Below are positions 1 to 5,972 of a stretch of 7,068 bases of DNA, in pieces. Under the pieces are notes generated by a model that made no database searches, was not told the DNA's origin, and worked only from the letters and a program-made list of their open reading frames with translations. The first letter of the stretch is position 1, and every line of letters starts with the position of its first letter. Source of the DNA: Paracoccaceae bacterium (GTDB lineage Bacteria; Pseudomonadota; Alphaproteobacteria; Rhodobacterales; Rhodobacteraceae); contig JAESRD010000386.1 of assembly GCA_016764835.1 (NCBI GenBank), forward strand, positions 1-7,068. Direction: 5' to 3'. The translations under genes were made by a program, and so were the position numbers.

Positions 1-437
1 AGCTGATCGGCAAGGCTGGGCATGCCTTTGCCCAGCGTTCAGCCGGCGGCCCGCCCGGCTCGCAGATTTCGGTCTATCTGGCTGATACGCTTGGCGAAAT
101 GGGGCTGTGGTACAGGCTGGCACCGCTGACGTTTTTGGCAGGTTCGCTGGGCAATACAGGCGGGCATAACCCGTTTGAAGCCGCACAACTTGGCACAGCC
201 ATTTTACACGGGCCCAATGTGGTTAATGCCGCTCCTGCCTACGCCGCGCTGGCCGAGGCCGGAGCCACACAAATGGTTGAAACAGCTGCCCAACTTGGCG
301 CGGCCATAACAACATTGCTCAGCGAGCCTTCGCTTTTAGCCGCCCGCAAAAGCGCGGCGACCGGCGTCGCCATGGCCACCGATGTAACAATTGCGCCGGT
401 GGTCAATTCGCTCTTAACGCTGCTCGACCGCGCTTAG
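1..437 (+). CDS. waaA: 3-deoxy-D-manno-octulosonic acid (Kdo) transferase, C-terminal part
   Basis: This is the 3' end of a gene entering from the left edge; the reading frame is open from base 3 and gives 144 residues before TAG at 435-437. WaaA/KdtA transfers Kdo from CMP-Kdo to the lipid A precursor at the inner face of the cytoplasmic membrane, an essential step in most lipopolysaccharide makers. Recognition rests on the GT-B C-terminal signature: LGEMGLWYRLAP, then GGSL-like AGSLGNTGGHNPFEAAQLGTA and ILHGPNV, where the GGHNPFE segment belongs to the nucleotide-sugar site. The N-terminal domain and start are outside the window. The stop overlaps by four bases the stop of the opposing amidohydrolase gene. 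In related bacteria lpxK often follows waaA; here no same-strand gene follows within the window. The family call is firm. Confidence 0.92.
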   Translation, partial: LIGKAGHAFAQRSAGGPPGSQISVYLADTLGEMGLWYRLAPLTFLAGSLGNTGGHNPFEAAQLGTAILHGPNVVNAAPAYAALAEAGATQMVETAAQLGAAITTLLSEPSLLAARKSAATGVAMATDVTIAPVVNSLLTLLDRA

Positions 438-1597
438 CCAATCGGCATCCGTTGCTCGGCAATCTCGACCCACCATGAGCAGCCCGCGGGGATCGCCTCA
501 TCGTTGAAATCATAGCCCGGATTATGCACCATTGCCGTGTCGCCATTGCCGACCAAAATGTAGGCGCCGGGGCGTTCTTCGAGCATGAAGGCAAAGTCTT
601 CGCCGCCCATGATAAGGTCCGCATGTTCACAACCGCCCGAGACATCTGTGGCCACTTTAGCGGCAAATTCGGTCTGCTCTTCTGAGTTGACCATAACCGG
701 ATAGCCCAACATGTAGTTGATTTCTGCCGTGGCCCCAAAACCGGCGGCAATATTAGTGACCAGCAGCTTGAGCCGCTCTTCGGCCAGCTTGCGGATGTCT
801 TTATCAAGCGTCCGCACAGTGCCCTTGAGCGCCACCACCGGCGGGATGACATTAAACGCGGTGGACGAGCTGACAATGCTGGTGACGGAGACCACAATCT
901 GGCCAACAGGGTCTGCGTTACGGCTGGCAATTGTTTGTAATGCTGTGATAATTTGGCTGGCGACGACTATTGGGTCAATGGTCTCGTTCGGTTTAGCCGC
1001 ATGGCCGCCACGGCCCTTAACGTTGATCTCAAACTGGTCAGTCGAGGCAAAAAACGCGCCCGGGCGGATGGCAAAACTGCCGACCTCATGGCCCGGCCAA
1101 TTATGCATGCCGTATACTTCTTGAATGCCAAAACGGTCCATCATGCCGTCTTCGCACATCTCACGGCCACCGCCGCCGCCCTCTTCGGCGGGCTGAAAGA
1201 TCACCGCGACTGTGCCGTCAAAATTGCGCGTCTCGGCAAGGTATTTGGCCGCCCCGAGCAACATGGATGTGTGGCCGTCATGGCCGCAAGCATGCATGGC
1301 ACCGGCGGTTTTGGAGGCATGCGGCAGGCCGGTTTCCTCATGGATCGGCAGTGCATCCATATCGGCGCGCAGGCCGATGACTTTACCAGAGCCTTTGTTG
1401 CGCCCGTGGATCAGCCCAACAATGCCGGTGCGGCCCAGCCCGGTCACGATCTCGTCGCAGCCAAACTCCTTGAGCTTTTCGGCCACAATCGCCGAGGTGC
1501 GATGGGTCTCGAACAAGATTTCGGGGTTTTCGTGCAGGTCACGCCGCCATGCGGTGATTTCGGGCAAGAGTTCGGCAAATCGGTTTTTGACAGGCAT
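434..1597 (-). CDS. M20D-family amidohydrolase (hippurate hydrolase-like)
   Basis: A 387-residue metal-dependent amidohydrolase of the HipO / IAA-amino acid hydrolase (peptidase M20D) type, normal length for the family. These cytoplasmic enzymes cleave the amide bond of N-acyl amino acids. Visible motifs: LRADMDALPI (77-86), HACGHDGHT (102-110) with presumed metal ligands Cys104 and His106, PAEEGGGG (136-143) with Glu138 as catalytic base and Glu139 as ligand, GMHN with His165, the lid-domain GRGGHA with His199, and GGEDFAFML with the late ligand His358. All key residues are present. The frame is open 24 codons further upstream to 1669, but ATG at 1597 is preferred: an AGGAG box (plus-strand 1606-1610) lies 8 bases ahead of it and the protein start MPVKNRFAELLPEI fits the family. 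It lies 105 bp after the preceding 97-residue membrane gene, so it may be the last gene of the series or have its own promoter. Its TAA interlocks with the stop of waaA. The exact substrate is unknown. Confidence 0.93.
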   Translation of the reverse strand: MPVKNRFAELLPEITAWRRDLHENPEILFETHRTSAIVAEKLKEFGCDEIVTGLGRTGIVGLIHGRNKGSGKVIGLRADMDALPIHEETGLPHASKTAGAMHACGHDGHTSMLLGAAKYLAETRNFDGTVAVIFQPAEEGGGGGREMCEDGMMDRFGIQEVYGMHNWPGHEVGSFAIRPGAFFASTDQFEINVKGRGGHAAKPNETIDPIVVASQIITALQTIASRNADPVGQIVVSVTSIVSSSTAFNVIPPVVALKGTVRTLDKDIRKLAEERLKLLVTNIAAGFGATAEINYMLGYPVMVNSEEQTEFAAKVATDVSGGCEHADLIMGGEDFAFMLEERPGAYILVGNGDTAMVHNPGYDFNDEAIPAGCSWWVEIAEQRMPIG

Positions 1598-1702
1598 TTC
1601 GGCTGCTCCTAGAGGTTTGGCGCGATCCTGCCTCTCCTGCGGGCCAAGGGCAAGCCCGGCGCGCATCACCGTGCCAAAATACCCAGTTCTGGGCGACCTA
1701 GA

Positions 1703-1996
1703 TTACGGGTCTTTGCGCCATATTTCCAAAGCCCAAAACAGCAGGTTTGCCGCGCAAAGCGCTATAATGCCAACAAGCATATCGCCTAGGCCGTCCCAGC
1801 CATAGCCCGTGCTTGGGCCGAAGCTTTTGATCACGACACGGACCATTGGCAGACAAAGTAGAATGGCCAGAAGGTAGGGAAGTTTGCGGCCCAATTTCTG
1901 CGATGTGGGGTTCTTAACTATCCGACGCCCCCCTATGAACAGCGGGCCGTAGAACAACAGTGCCAACGAGATGGCAACCGCGAGAAGAATACCCAT
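1703..1996 (-). CDS. Small three-span inner-membrane protein, unknown function
   Basis: A 97-residue protein that I do not recognise. It is strongly hydrophobic, with three likely membrane segments at about residues 3-22 (ILLAVAISLALLFYGPLF), 40-57 (PYLLAILLCLPMVRVVI) and 71-91 (GDMLVGIIALCAANLLFWAL). A basic loop, GGRRIVKNPTSQKLGRK (22-38), separates the first two. The ending EIWRKDP is charged. By the positive-inside rule the basic loop suggests a cytoplasmic position between spans 1 and 2. The ATG has a good AAGGA box (plus-strand 2002-2006) five bases upstream, which supports a real gene. It lies in the same direction as the enzyme genes on both sides, about 100 bp after the 50-residue ORF and 105 bp before the amidohydrolase. 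A link to peptide or amino-acid use is only guilt by association. Confidence 0.75.
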   Translation of the reverse strand: MGILLAVAISLALLFYGPLFIGGRRIVKNPTSQKLGRKLPYLLAILLCLPMVRVVIKSFGPSTGYGWDGLGDMLVGIIALCAANLLFWALEIWRKDP

Positions 1997-2095
1997 AAGC
2001 GTCCTTTAGATTTTAATTTGGCCTCTGCGGCGCTGAACCTTGACCTCGGCTCCGGTCGATCTAGGTGCAGCTTGGCCTCTTATCATTACAGCTTT

Positions 2096-2248
2096 TCAGA
2101 GTTGGTGTTTTCCGGCCATTCCGGTAAGAGAATATACCAAGTTGGCCAGTATCAGCGGGGCCAAAAGCATAGCGACTGTTACAGAAACATTGATGAGCAA
2201 TAATGTCCATGGGCTGTCCTTCACGACGGTTAGAGACGCTTCAACCAT
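2096..2248 (-). CDS. Putative 50-residue single-span membrane protein
   Basis: A short ORF reading MVEASLTVVKDSPWTLL, then a hydrophobic stretch (about residues 15-38, with segments INVSVTVAMLLAPLILANLV) and a polar tail ending MAGKHQL before TGA. The composition is that of a small membrane protein: a charged N-terminus with K10 and D11, one long apolar helix with a central proline, and a short C-terminal tail. It sits 32 bases after the stop of the FAD enzyme gene on the same strand and fills what would otherwise be an empty gap in the series. An in-frame TGA lies directly before the ATG, so 50 residues is the maximum. The start is uncertain: no strong Shine-Dalgarno precedes the ATG, and a GTG at 2224 (residue 9) is the alternative. 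No family is recognised. The case rests on hydrophobic pattern and position only. Confidence 0.5.
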   Translation of the reverse strand: MVEASLTVVKDSPWTLLLINVSVTVAMLLAPLILANLVYSLTGMAGKHQL

Positions 2249-2280
2249 TCATTTGTGACTTATATTTATTGTCCTTAGCG

Positions 2281-3621
2281 CTACAGCCCCTGCCCCAGAT
2301 CAACCGCCCCCCCGAACCGGTCTAGCCTAAACCGGCTCAGATCATGGCCCACAGGCACGCCGCGGATCATATCAGCTAAGATGCGGCCGAAAGCGGGGCC
2401 AATGCCAAAACCGTGGCCGCTCATCCCGGTGCCTATTGTCAGCCCCGGTAGGGCTTCGGCTTGGTCTACCACCGGCACAATATCGGGCATTGTATCAATC
2501 ATCCCGGCCCAAGCGGCGCGCATTTGCGGCGGGTCAATATCGGGGAAGGTTCTGGCAAAATCGACCATGACGGCGCGCATTTTGGCAATGTTGGGGGGCG
2601 GGTTGAGCACCGGCATGGCCTCAAACGGGCTGGCCGCATCAAGCGCCCAATTGCGCGGGGTTGACCATGCATCGGGGTAGCCGCGCGGGGCGGCTGGCAG
2701 GTAGCGCGTGCCCAAGGGGTCGCTGCGCAGCTGCGGGATAAATGACCGCAGGCTGGAAAACGCATCGCGGCCTAAATACAGCTCATGAAATGACCCCGCC
2801 AAAGTATAGCCGCCATCCATCCGCCGCCGGAAAGACAGCTTGCCGTCGGACATCGCCCCCTCATGCACCAGCGGCATTGGGCCGGTGGCCATGGCCGTGG
2901 AGCGGACAGAGAGCTGCGGGATATGCACGCCGTGGCGCTGCAAAAACAGCCGCGACCATGCGCCCGCCGCCACCAGCGCTTGGCTGGTTTTGACAATGCC
3001 CGCTTGGGTGACCACCCCGGCCACACGACCGGCGGCAATGTCGAGCCCGCGTGCGGCGCAACCTTCGATAATGATCAGCCCGTCGCGCTGTGCGGCGCGG
3101 GCCATTGCCGGCACGGCCAGCCACGGCTCTGCGCGCATGTCGCTGCTGGTCAGCAGGCCGCCGGTCCAGCTTTTGCTGGCACTGGGCAAAGCCCCGGCAA
3201 TCTCAGCCCGTGTCAGCAGTTTGGCCTCTAACCCGTAAGGTTGCGCGGCCTTGCGCCACTGGTCATAGCTGGCCATGCTTTCGGCAGATCTTGCCAGATA
3301 ATACACCCCGGCTTGGCGCAGCCCGATATCAATATCGCAAGCGGCGGCGATGCCGGGCCAAGCCTCCAGCGCCTCCATCATAATCGGCAGCTCAGCCAGA
3401 TCGCGGCCCTGCTGGCGGATCCAGCCCCAGTTGCGCGATGATTGCTCAGCCGCGACCCGGCCCTTCTCTATCAGCACGGCCCGCAGGCCCGCTTTTGCCA
3501 ACGCCCAGCCCGCGCAAACGCCAATGATGCCGCCGCCAATGATCACCACATCGGCGGTTTCAGGCAAGGGCGGGCTAAAGGCCAGCGGGGTTGCACCCGT
3601 GATTGGGCCCCAGCGGCTCAT
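2281..3621 (-). CDS. FAD-dependent oxidoreductase, DAO (glycine/D-amino acid oxidase) family
   Basis: A 446-residue flavoenzyme of the DAO superfamily, which oxidises amines and amino acids (D-amino acids, sarcosine, glycine and similar). The N-terminal dinucleotide-binding fold is clear: VVIIGGGIIGVCAGWAL (25-41), with GGGIIG at 29-34 and Glu52 at the end of the second strand as the ribose ligand. It is followed by SSRNWGWIRQQGRD (61-74), characteristic of a DAO subgroup I associate with Roseobacter-type bacteria. Near the C-terminus, GTGMSGHGFGIGPAFGRILADMI is the second FAD-contacting loop. No signal peptide is apparent, so it is probably cytoplasmic. A TTG at 3633 would add four residues, but ATG at 3621 is preferred: it overlaps the TGA of the upstream deacetylase in the arrangement ATGA, a usual sign of translational coupling. 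The partnership with two M20 hydrolases and a peptide importer suggests use of imported amino compounds. The substrate is not determinable here. Confidence 0.9.
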   Translation of the reverse strand: MSRWGPITGATPLAFSPPLPETADVVIIGGGIIGVCAGWALAKAGLRAVLIEKGRVAAEQSSRNWGWIRQQGRDLAELPIMMEALEAWPGIAAACDIDIGLRQAGVYYLARSAESMASYDQWRKAAQPYGLEAKLLTRAEIAGALPSASKSWTGGLLTSSDMRAEPWLAVPAMARAAQRDGLIIIEGCAARGLDIAAGRVAGVVTQAGIVKTSQALVAAGAWSRLFLQRHGVHIPQLSVRSTAMATGPMPLVHEGAMSDGKLSFRRRMDGGYTLAGSFHELYLGRDAFSSLRSFIPQLRSDPLGTRYLPAAPRGYPDAWSTPRNWALDAASPFEAMPVLNPPPNIAKMRAVMVDFARTFPDIDPPQMRAAWAGMIDTMPDIVPVVDQAEALPGLTIGTGMSGHGFGIGPAFGRILADMIRGVPVGHDLSRFRLDRFGGAVDLGQGL

Positions 3622-4784
3622 GTTTCTAACCAATCGAGAAGGTTGTTCATAAACCTATGCCCCTGTTCAAACTGCGCCACGCTGATAAATTCGTTGGGCT
3701 GATGCGCTTGGGCTATATTGCCCGGCCCGCAAACCACAACCGAATACCCAGCATTTTGAAAATGCCCGGCCTCGGTGCCATAACTGACCACTTCAGTTCT
3801 GTTTGCCCCGGTCAGCCGCTGCGCAAGTGCTTGGGCGGCGCCGTCCTCTTCAGAGGTCAAAGCGGGCACATTAAAGAACGGTGTGGCGGTGATTTTGCTG
3901 CTGGGTTGCACGGCCTGCATTTGCGCCTCTATCCGGGCGCGCTCGGCCTCAAAGCGCGCAGCCCAGACACTGGCCTGCTCGCCCGGCACAATCCTGAAAT
4001 CAAAGCAAAAATGGCAATCTGCTGCGGTGATGTTATGGGCGGTGCCGCCCTCGATCATGCCAATATGCAGGGTGGTGAAAGGCGGCACAAAGTCGGCGGC
4101 CAGCGGGCCCGGCACGGCAGCCTCGTTTTGCGCGTTCATTTCGTTGGCCCAGTCAATCAGCTTGGCCCCGTACATGATCGCATTGACCCCGGTATTGAGC
4201 AGCGACGAATGCACCTCAAAGCCGCGCATATGCACCTTATAGCCAAAGCCCCCCTTATGGCCGGTGATCACCTGCATCATAGACGGCTCGCCGACAATAA
4301 CCGTTTGCGCCTTGGGCAGGCCAGCCTCTTGCATGGCGCTTATCAGCGGCGGCGCGCCTTCACAGCCGATCTCTTCATCAAAGCTGAGCGCCAGTTGCAG
4401 CGGGCGCTTTAGCCCGCGTTTGCAGGCTTGGCCTATTGCCCAAAGTGCCAGCGCATCAAAGCCCTTCATGTCGCAGGTGCCGCGGCCATAAAGTCTGTCG
4501 CCGCGGCGGGTGACCACCAGCGGGTCACTGTCCCAGCTTTGGCCGGTAACCGGCACCACATCTGAATGGCCAGATAGTACCACGCCGCCCGCCGCGTCCG
4601 GGCCGACGCTTGTAAAAACGGCGGCCTTTTGCCCACAATCAGACAGCATTTGCCCCGGCTCAGCCCCGCAGGCCCGCAAATAGGTTTCAACGAAATCAAC
4701 CAGTTCAAGATTGCTATCTTGCGAAAAAGTCGGAAAAGCCACCAGTTTTTCAAGGATCTCAAGCGGGGTCATATCTGTGTTCAT
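3618..4784 (-). CDS. argE: M20 family acetylornithine deacetylase (ArgE-like)
   Basis: A 388-residue metallo-deacetylase matching the ArgE/DapE group in length and motif order. ArgE removes the acetyl group from N2-acetylornithine; relatives act on other N-acyl amino acids. Visible: SGHSDVVPV (71-79) with ligand His73 and catalytic-support Asp75; RGTCDMKGFD (101-110) with bridging Asp105; SFDEEIGCEGA (134-144) with general base Glu137 and ligand Glu138; VGEPSMM with Glu166; and His361 in AQAHQPNEF. All metal residues are intact. ATG at 4784 is chosen over a GTG at 4805 because an AGGA box stands seven bases before it. That box lies inside a palindrome (see separate entry). It is the first gene of the minus-strand series and ends in an ATGA overlap with the FAD enzyme. 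Many Rhodobacterales make ornithine by the ArgJ transacetylase route, so a catabolic N-acyl amino acid role is as likely as arginine synthesis; the gene symbol reflects family, not proven function. Confidence 0.88.
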   Translation of the reverse strand: MNTDMTPLEILEKLVAFPTFSQDSNLELVDFVETYLRACGAEPGQMLSDCGQKAAVFTSVGPDAAGGVVLSGHSDVVPVTGQSWDSDPLVVTRRGDRLYGRGTCDMKGFDALALWAIGQACKRGLKRPLQLALSFDEEIGCEGAPPLISAMQEAGLPKAQTVIVGEPSMMQVITGHKGGFGYKVHMRGFEVHSSLLNTGVNAIMYGAKLIDWANEMNAQNEAAVPGPLAADFVPPFTTLHIGMIEGGTAHNITAADCHFCFDFRIVPGEQASVWAARFEAERARIEAQMQAVQPSSKITATPFFNVPALTSEEDGAAQALAQRLTGANRTEVVSYGTEAGHFQNAGYSVVVCGPGNIAQAHQPNEFISVAQFEQGHRFMNNLLDWLET

Positions 4785-4798
4785 TTCAGGTTCCTGAA
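4785..4798 (-). promoter_or_regulatory. Palindrome over the ribosome-binding site of the argE-like gene
   Basis: On the minus strand this reads TTCAGG-AA-CCTGAA, with perfect 6-base arms, directly abutting the ATG at 4784. The Shine-Dalgarno AGGA is formed by the end of the left arm and the centre. As RNA it could fold as a five-pair stem (TTCAG/CTGAA) with a GAAC loop that hides the Shine-Dalgarno. As DNA it could be a small operator. The symmetry is seen directly; the regulatory role is a guess, and the two-base spacer makes a tight hairpin. Confidence 0.35.
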
Positions 4799-4828
4799 GC
4801 TGCACTTTTGGCGGGTGTTTGCAATTGC

Positions 4829-4848
4829 GGGCAAAGCAGGGCTTGCCC
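4829..4848. repeat. Inverted repeat in the divergent region
   Basis: The arms GGGCAA (4829-4834) and TTGCCC (4843-4848) are perfect, and the pairing continues to GC/GC across one bulged A, leaving a three-base loop AGG. It lies in the untranslated stretch 45-64 bases upstream of the argE-like start. It could be an operator for a dimeric regulator or a leader hairpin. It is not followed by a T-run on either strand, so it is not a typical terminator. Confidence 0.35.
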
Positions 4849-4854
4849 TAGTAT

Positions 4855-4897
4855 GAATTGGTGTTAACGTCAGCGCAAATCAGGCGAAACACAATTC
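4855..4897. repeat. Spaced imperfect inverted repeat in the divergent region
   Basis: GAATTGGTGTT (4855-4865) and AACACAATTC (4888-4897) are reverse complements except for one extra base in the left arm. The arms are separated by 22 bases that include GTTAAC (4863-4868 overlaps the left arm). Such separated arms upstream of an operon could be paired half-sites for a dimer. The right arm lies 40 bases before the dppD ATG, near where a promoter would be expected. The match could be chance in AT-rich sequence. Confidence 0.25.
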
Positions 4898-4937
4898 GCT
4901 AAAGATAAATAATTAGGACCAACTGGGGAGGTTCTGC

Positions 4938-5972
4938 ATGCCCGATGGGGCGACGTCCGTATTGGATGTCCGCGATCTTAGGACCGTATTTAAGACCCGT
5001 GCCGGTGACGTGCATGCGGTCAATTCTGTGAGCTTTGATCTCAAAGCAGGCGAGCTTTTGGGCGTTGTCGGCGAGAGCGGCTCTGGAAAATCGGTCACTA
5101 TGATGTCGTTGATTGGGCTGCTGCCCTCCCCCCCGGCGCAGATCGCCGGTGGCACTGTTATGTTTGAGGGTAAAAACCTTCTGGAGCTGGCGCAGTCTGA
5201 GCTTCAGGGCCTGCGCGGCGGCGATATTGGCTTTATTTTTCAAGATCCTATGACCTCGCTCAACCCGGTCTTTACAATTGGCGCGCAAATCGCTGAGCCG
5301 CTGCGTAAACATATGAAAATGTCCAAACGGGCGGCGCTGACCCGCGCGGCTGAGCTGCTTGATCTTGTCGGTATCCCCGACCCGCGCGCCCGGCTCAAAG
5401 ACTATCCGCACCAGTTTTCTGGCGGTATGCGCCAGCGGGTGATGATCGCCATCGCCCTGGCTTGCGACCCCAAAGTGCTGATCGCCGACGAGCCGACCAC
5501 AGCGCTCGACGTCACCATTCAGGCGCAAATCCTCGATCTGATGCATGATCTGCGCAGCAAGCTGGGCATGGCCGTGATCTGGATCACCCATGATCTGGGT
5601 GTGATTGCCGGGATCGCTGACCGGGTTCTGGTGATGTATGCGGGCCAGATTGTTGAGCATGCATCAGTGACAGAACTCTTCGCCAATCCGGGCCATCCTT
5701 ACACCCGCGCGCTGTTGAAAACCGTGCCAAATGTGCGCGGTGAGCGGCAGCACCGGCTTGAAGTGATCGAGGGGCAACCACCTATCATGTCTGCCCCACC
5801 GACGGCCTGCGCGTTTCGTGATCGCTGCGGTAATGTCATGGAGATTTGCGGGCGGTTAAACCCGCAACGCTACCCAGTCTCAGAGGGCCATGATGTGGCC
5901 TGTTTCCTTGCCGATCCGGGGCTTGCTTCGGGCGTACAGGGGGCCTCGGGCGCGCGGGAGGGGCCAGAATGA
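4938..5972 (+). CDS. dppD: Dipeptide/oligopeptide ABC importer ATP-binding protein (DppD/OppD type)
   Basis: A 344-residue cytoplasmic ATPase that powers peptide import together with a partner ATPase, two permeases and a periplasmic binding protein. The motifs are complete: Walker A GESGSGKS (45-52), Q-loop Gln102 in [10 protein letters not shown], signature SGGMRQ (161-166), Walker B VLIADEP (180-186) with Asp184 and Glu185, the D-loop TALDV, and switch His218 in WITHDL. The C-terminal oligopeptide-transporter domain (GHPYTRALL, 252-260) carries four cysteines, Cys291, Cys297, Cys304 and Cys322, in the CAFRDRC...C...C arrangement known to bind a [4Fe-4S] cluster in this family. ATG 4938 is set by GGGGAGG at 4925-4931. 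Its TGA overlaps the next ATG (ATGA), so the two ATPases are coupled. Substrate class (peptide, nickel, glutathione or sugar) cannot be told from the ATPase alone; the neighbouring hydrolases favour peptides or acyl-amino acids. Confidence 0.93.
   Translation: MPDGATSVLDVRDLRTVFKTRAGDVHAVNSVSFDLKAGELLGVVGESGSGKSVTMMSLIGLLPSPPAQIAGGTVMFEGKNLLELAQSELQGLRGGDIGFIFQDPMTSLNPVFTIGAQIAEPLRKHMKMSKRAALTRAAELLDLVGIPDPRARLKDYPHQFSGGMRQRVMIAIALACDPKVLIADEPTTALDVTIQAQILDLMHDLRSKLGMAVIWITHDLGVIAGIADRVLVMYAGQIVEHASVTELFANPGHPYTRALLKTVPNVRGERQHRLEVIEGQPPIMSAPPTACAFRDRCGNVMEICGRLNPQRYPVSEGHDVACFLADPGLASGVQGASGAREGPE

Larger units (their letters stand above)
4785..4937. promoter_or_regulatory. Divergent control region between the argE-like series and dppDF
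   Basis: These 153 bases separate two divergently transcribed gene groups, so promoters for both must lie here or just inside the flanking genes. The right end is AT-rich (about 4888-4915, with runs such as AAAGATAAATAATTA). The left and middle parts carry several inverted repeats: 4785-4798, 4829-4848 and 4855-4897, plus the 8-base palindrome GCAATTGC at 4821-4828. I could not pick a convincing -35/-10 pair on either strand. The leader of the plus-strand operon ends with a strong GGGGAGG box at 4925-4931, six bases before the dppD ATG. Shared control of importer and enzymes from this region is an inference from the layout. Confidence 0.6.

Noticed and set aside
953..1612. Long plus-strand frame (219 residues) antisense to the M20D amidohydrolase
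   Set aside because: Shadow frame caused by GC-rich codon bias; the minus strand has all catalytic motifs of a known family over the same bases.
1682..1693. Inverted repeat CCCAG-TT-CTGGG just after the stop of the 97-residue membrane gene, considered as a terminator
   Set aside because: The stem is short with a two-base centre, and on the minus strand it is followed only by TATTTTGG, not a real T-run. Too weak to call a terminator.
2006..2086. A 26-residue minus-strand ORF (MIRGQAAPRSTG...) in the gap between the two small membrane genes
   Set aside because: Basic, low-complexity composition, no membrane or domain pattern and no clear ribosome-binding site. It carries an AGAGGCCAA repeat at both ends, but a 9-base match 54 bases apart can be chance. 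I treat this stretch as spacer or leader.
2018..2258. Two overlapping plus-strand ORFs of 61 and 72 residues in the same area
   Set aside because: They are antisense to the more convincing 50-residue minus-strand ORF, have no recognisable domain or ribosome-binding site, and oppose the direction of the gene series.
2259..2264. Minus-strand TATAAG as a -10 box for the small membrane ORF
   Set aside because: No acceptable -35 at 16-18 bases upstream; the region reads as an operon spacer after the FAD gene. AT-rich hexamers like this arise by chance.
4899..5660. 253-residue minus-strand frame opposite the dppD-like gene
   Set aside because: Shadow of the ATPase gene; no domain, and the plus strand encodes complete Walker A, signature and Walker B motifs.
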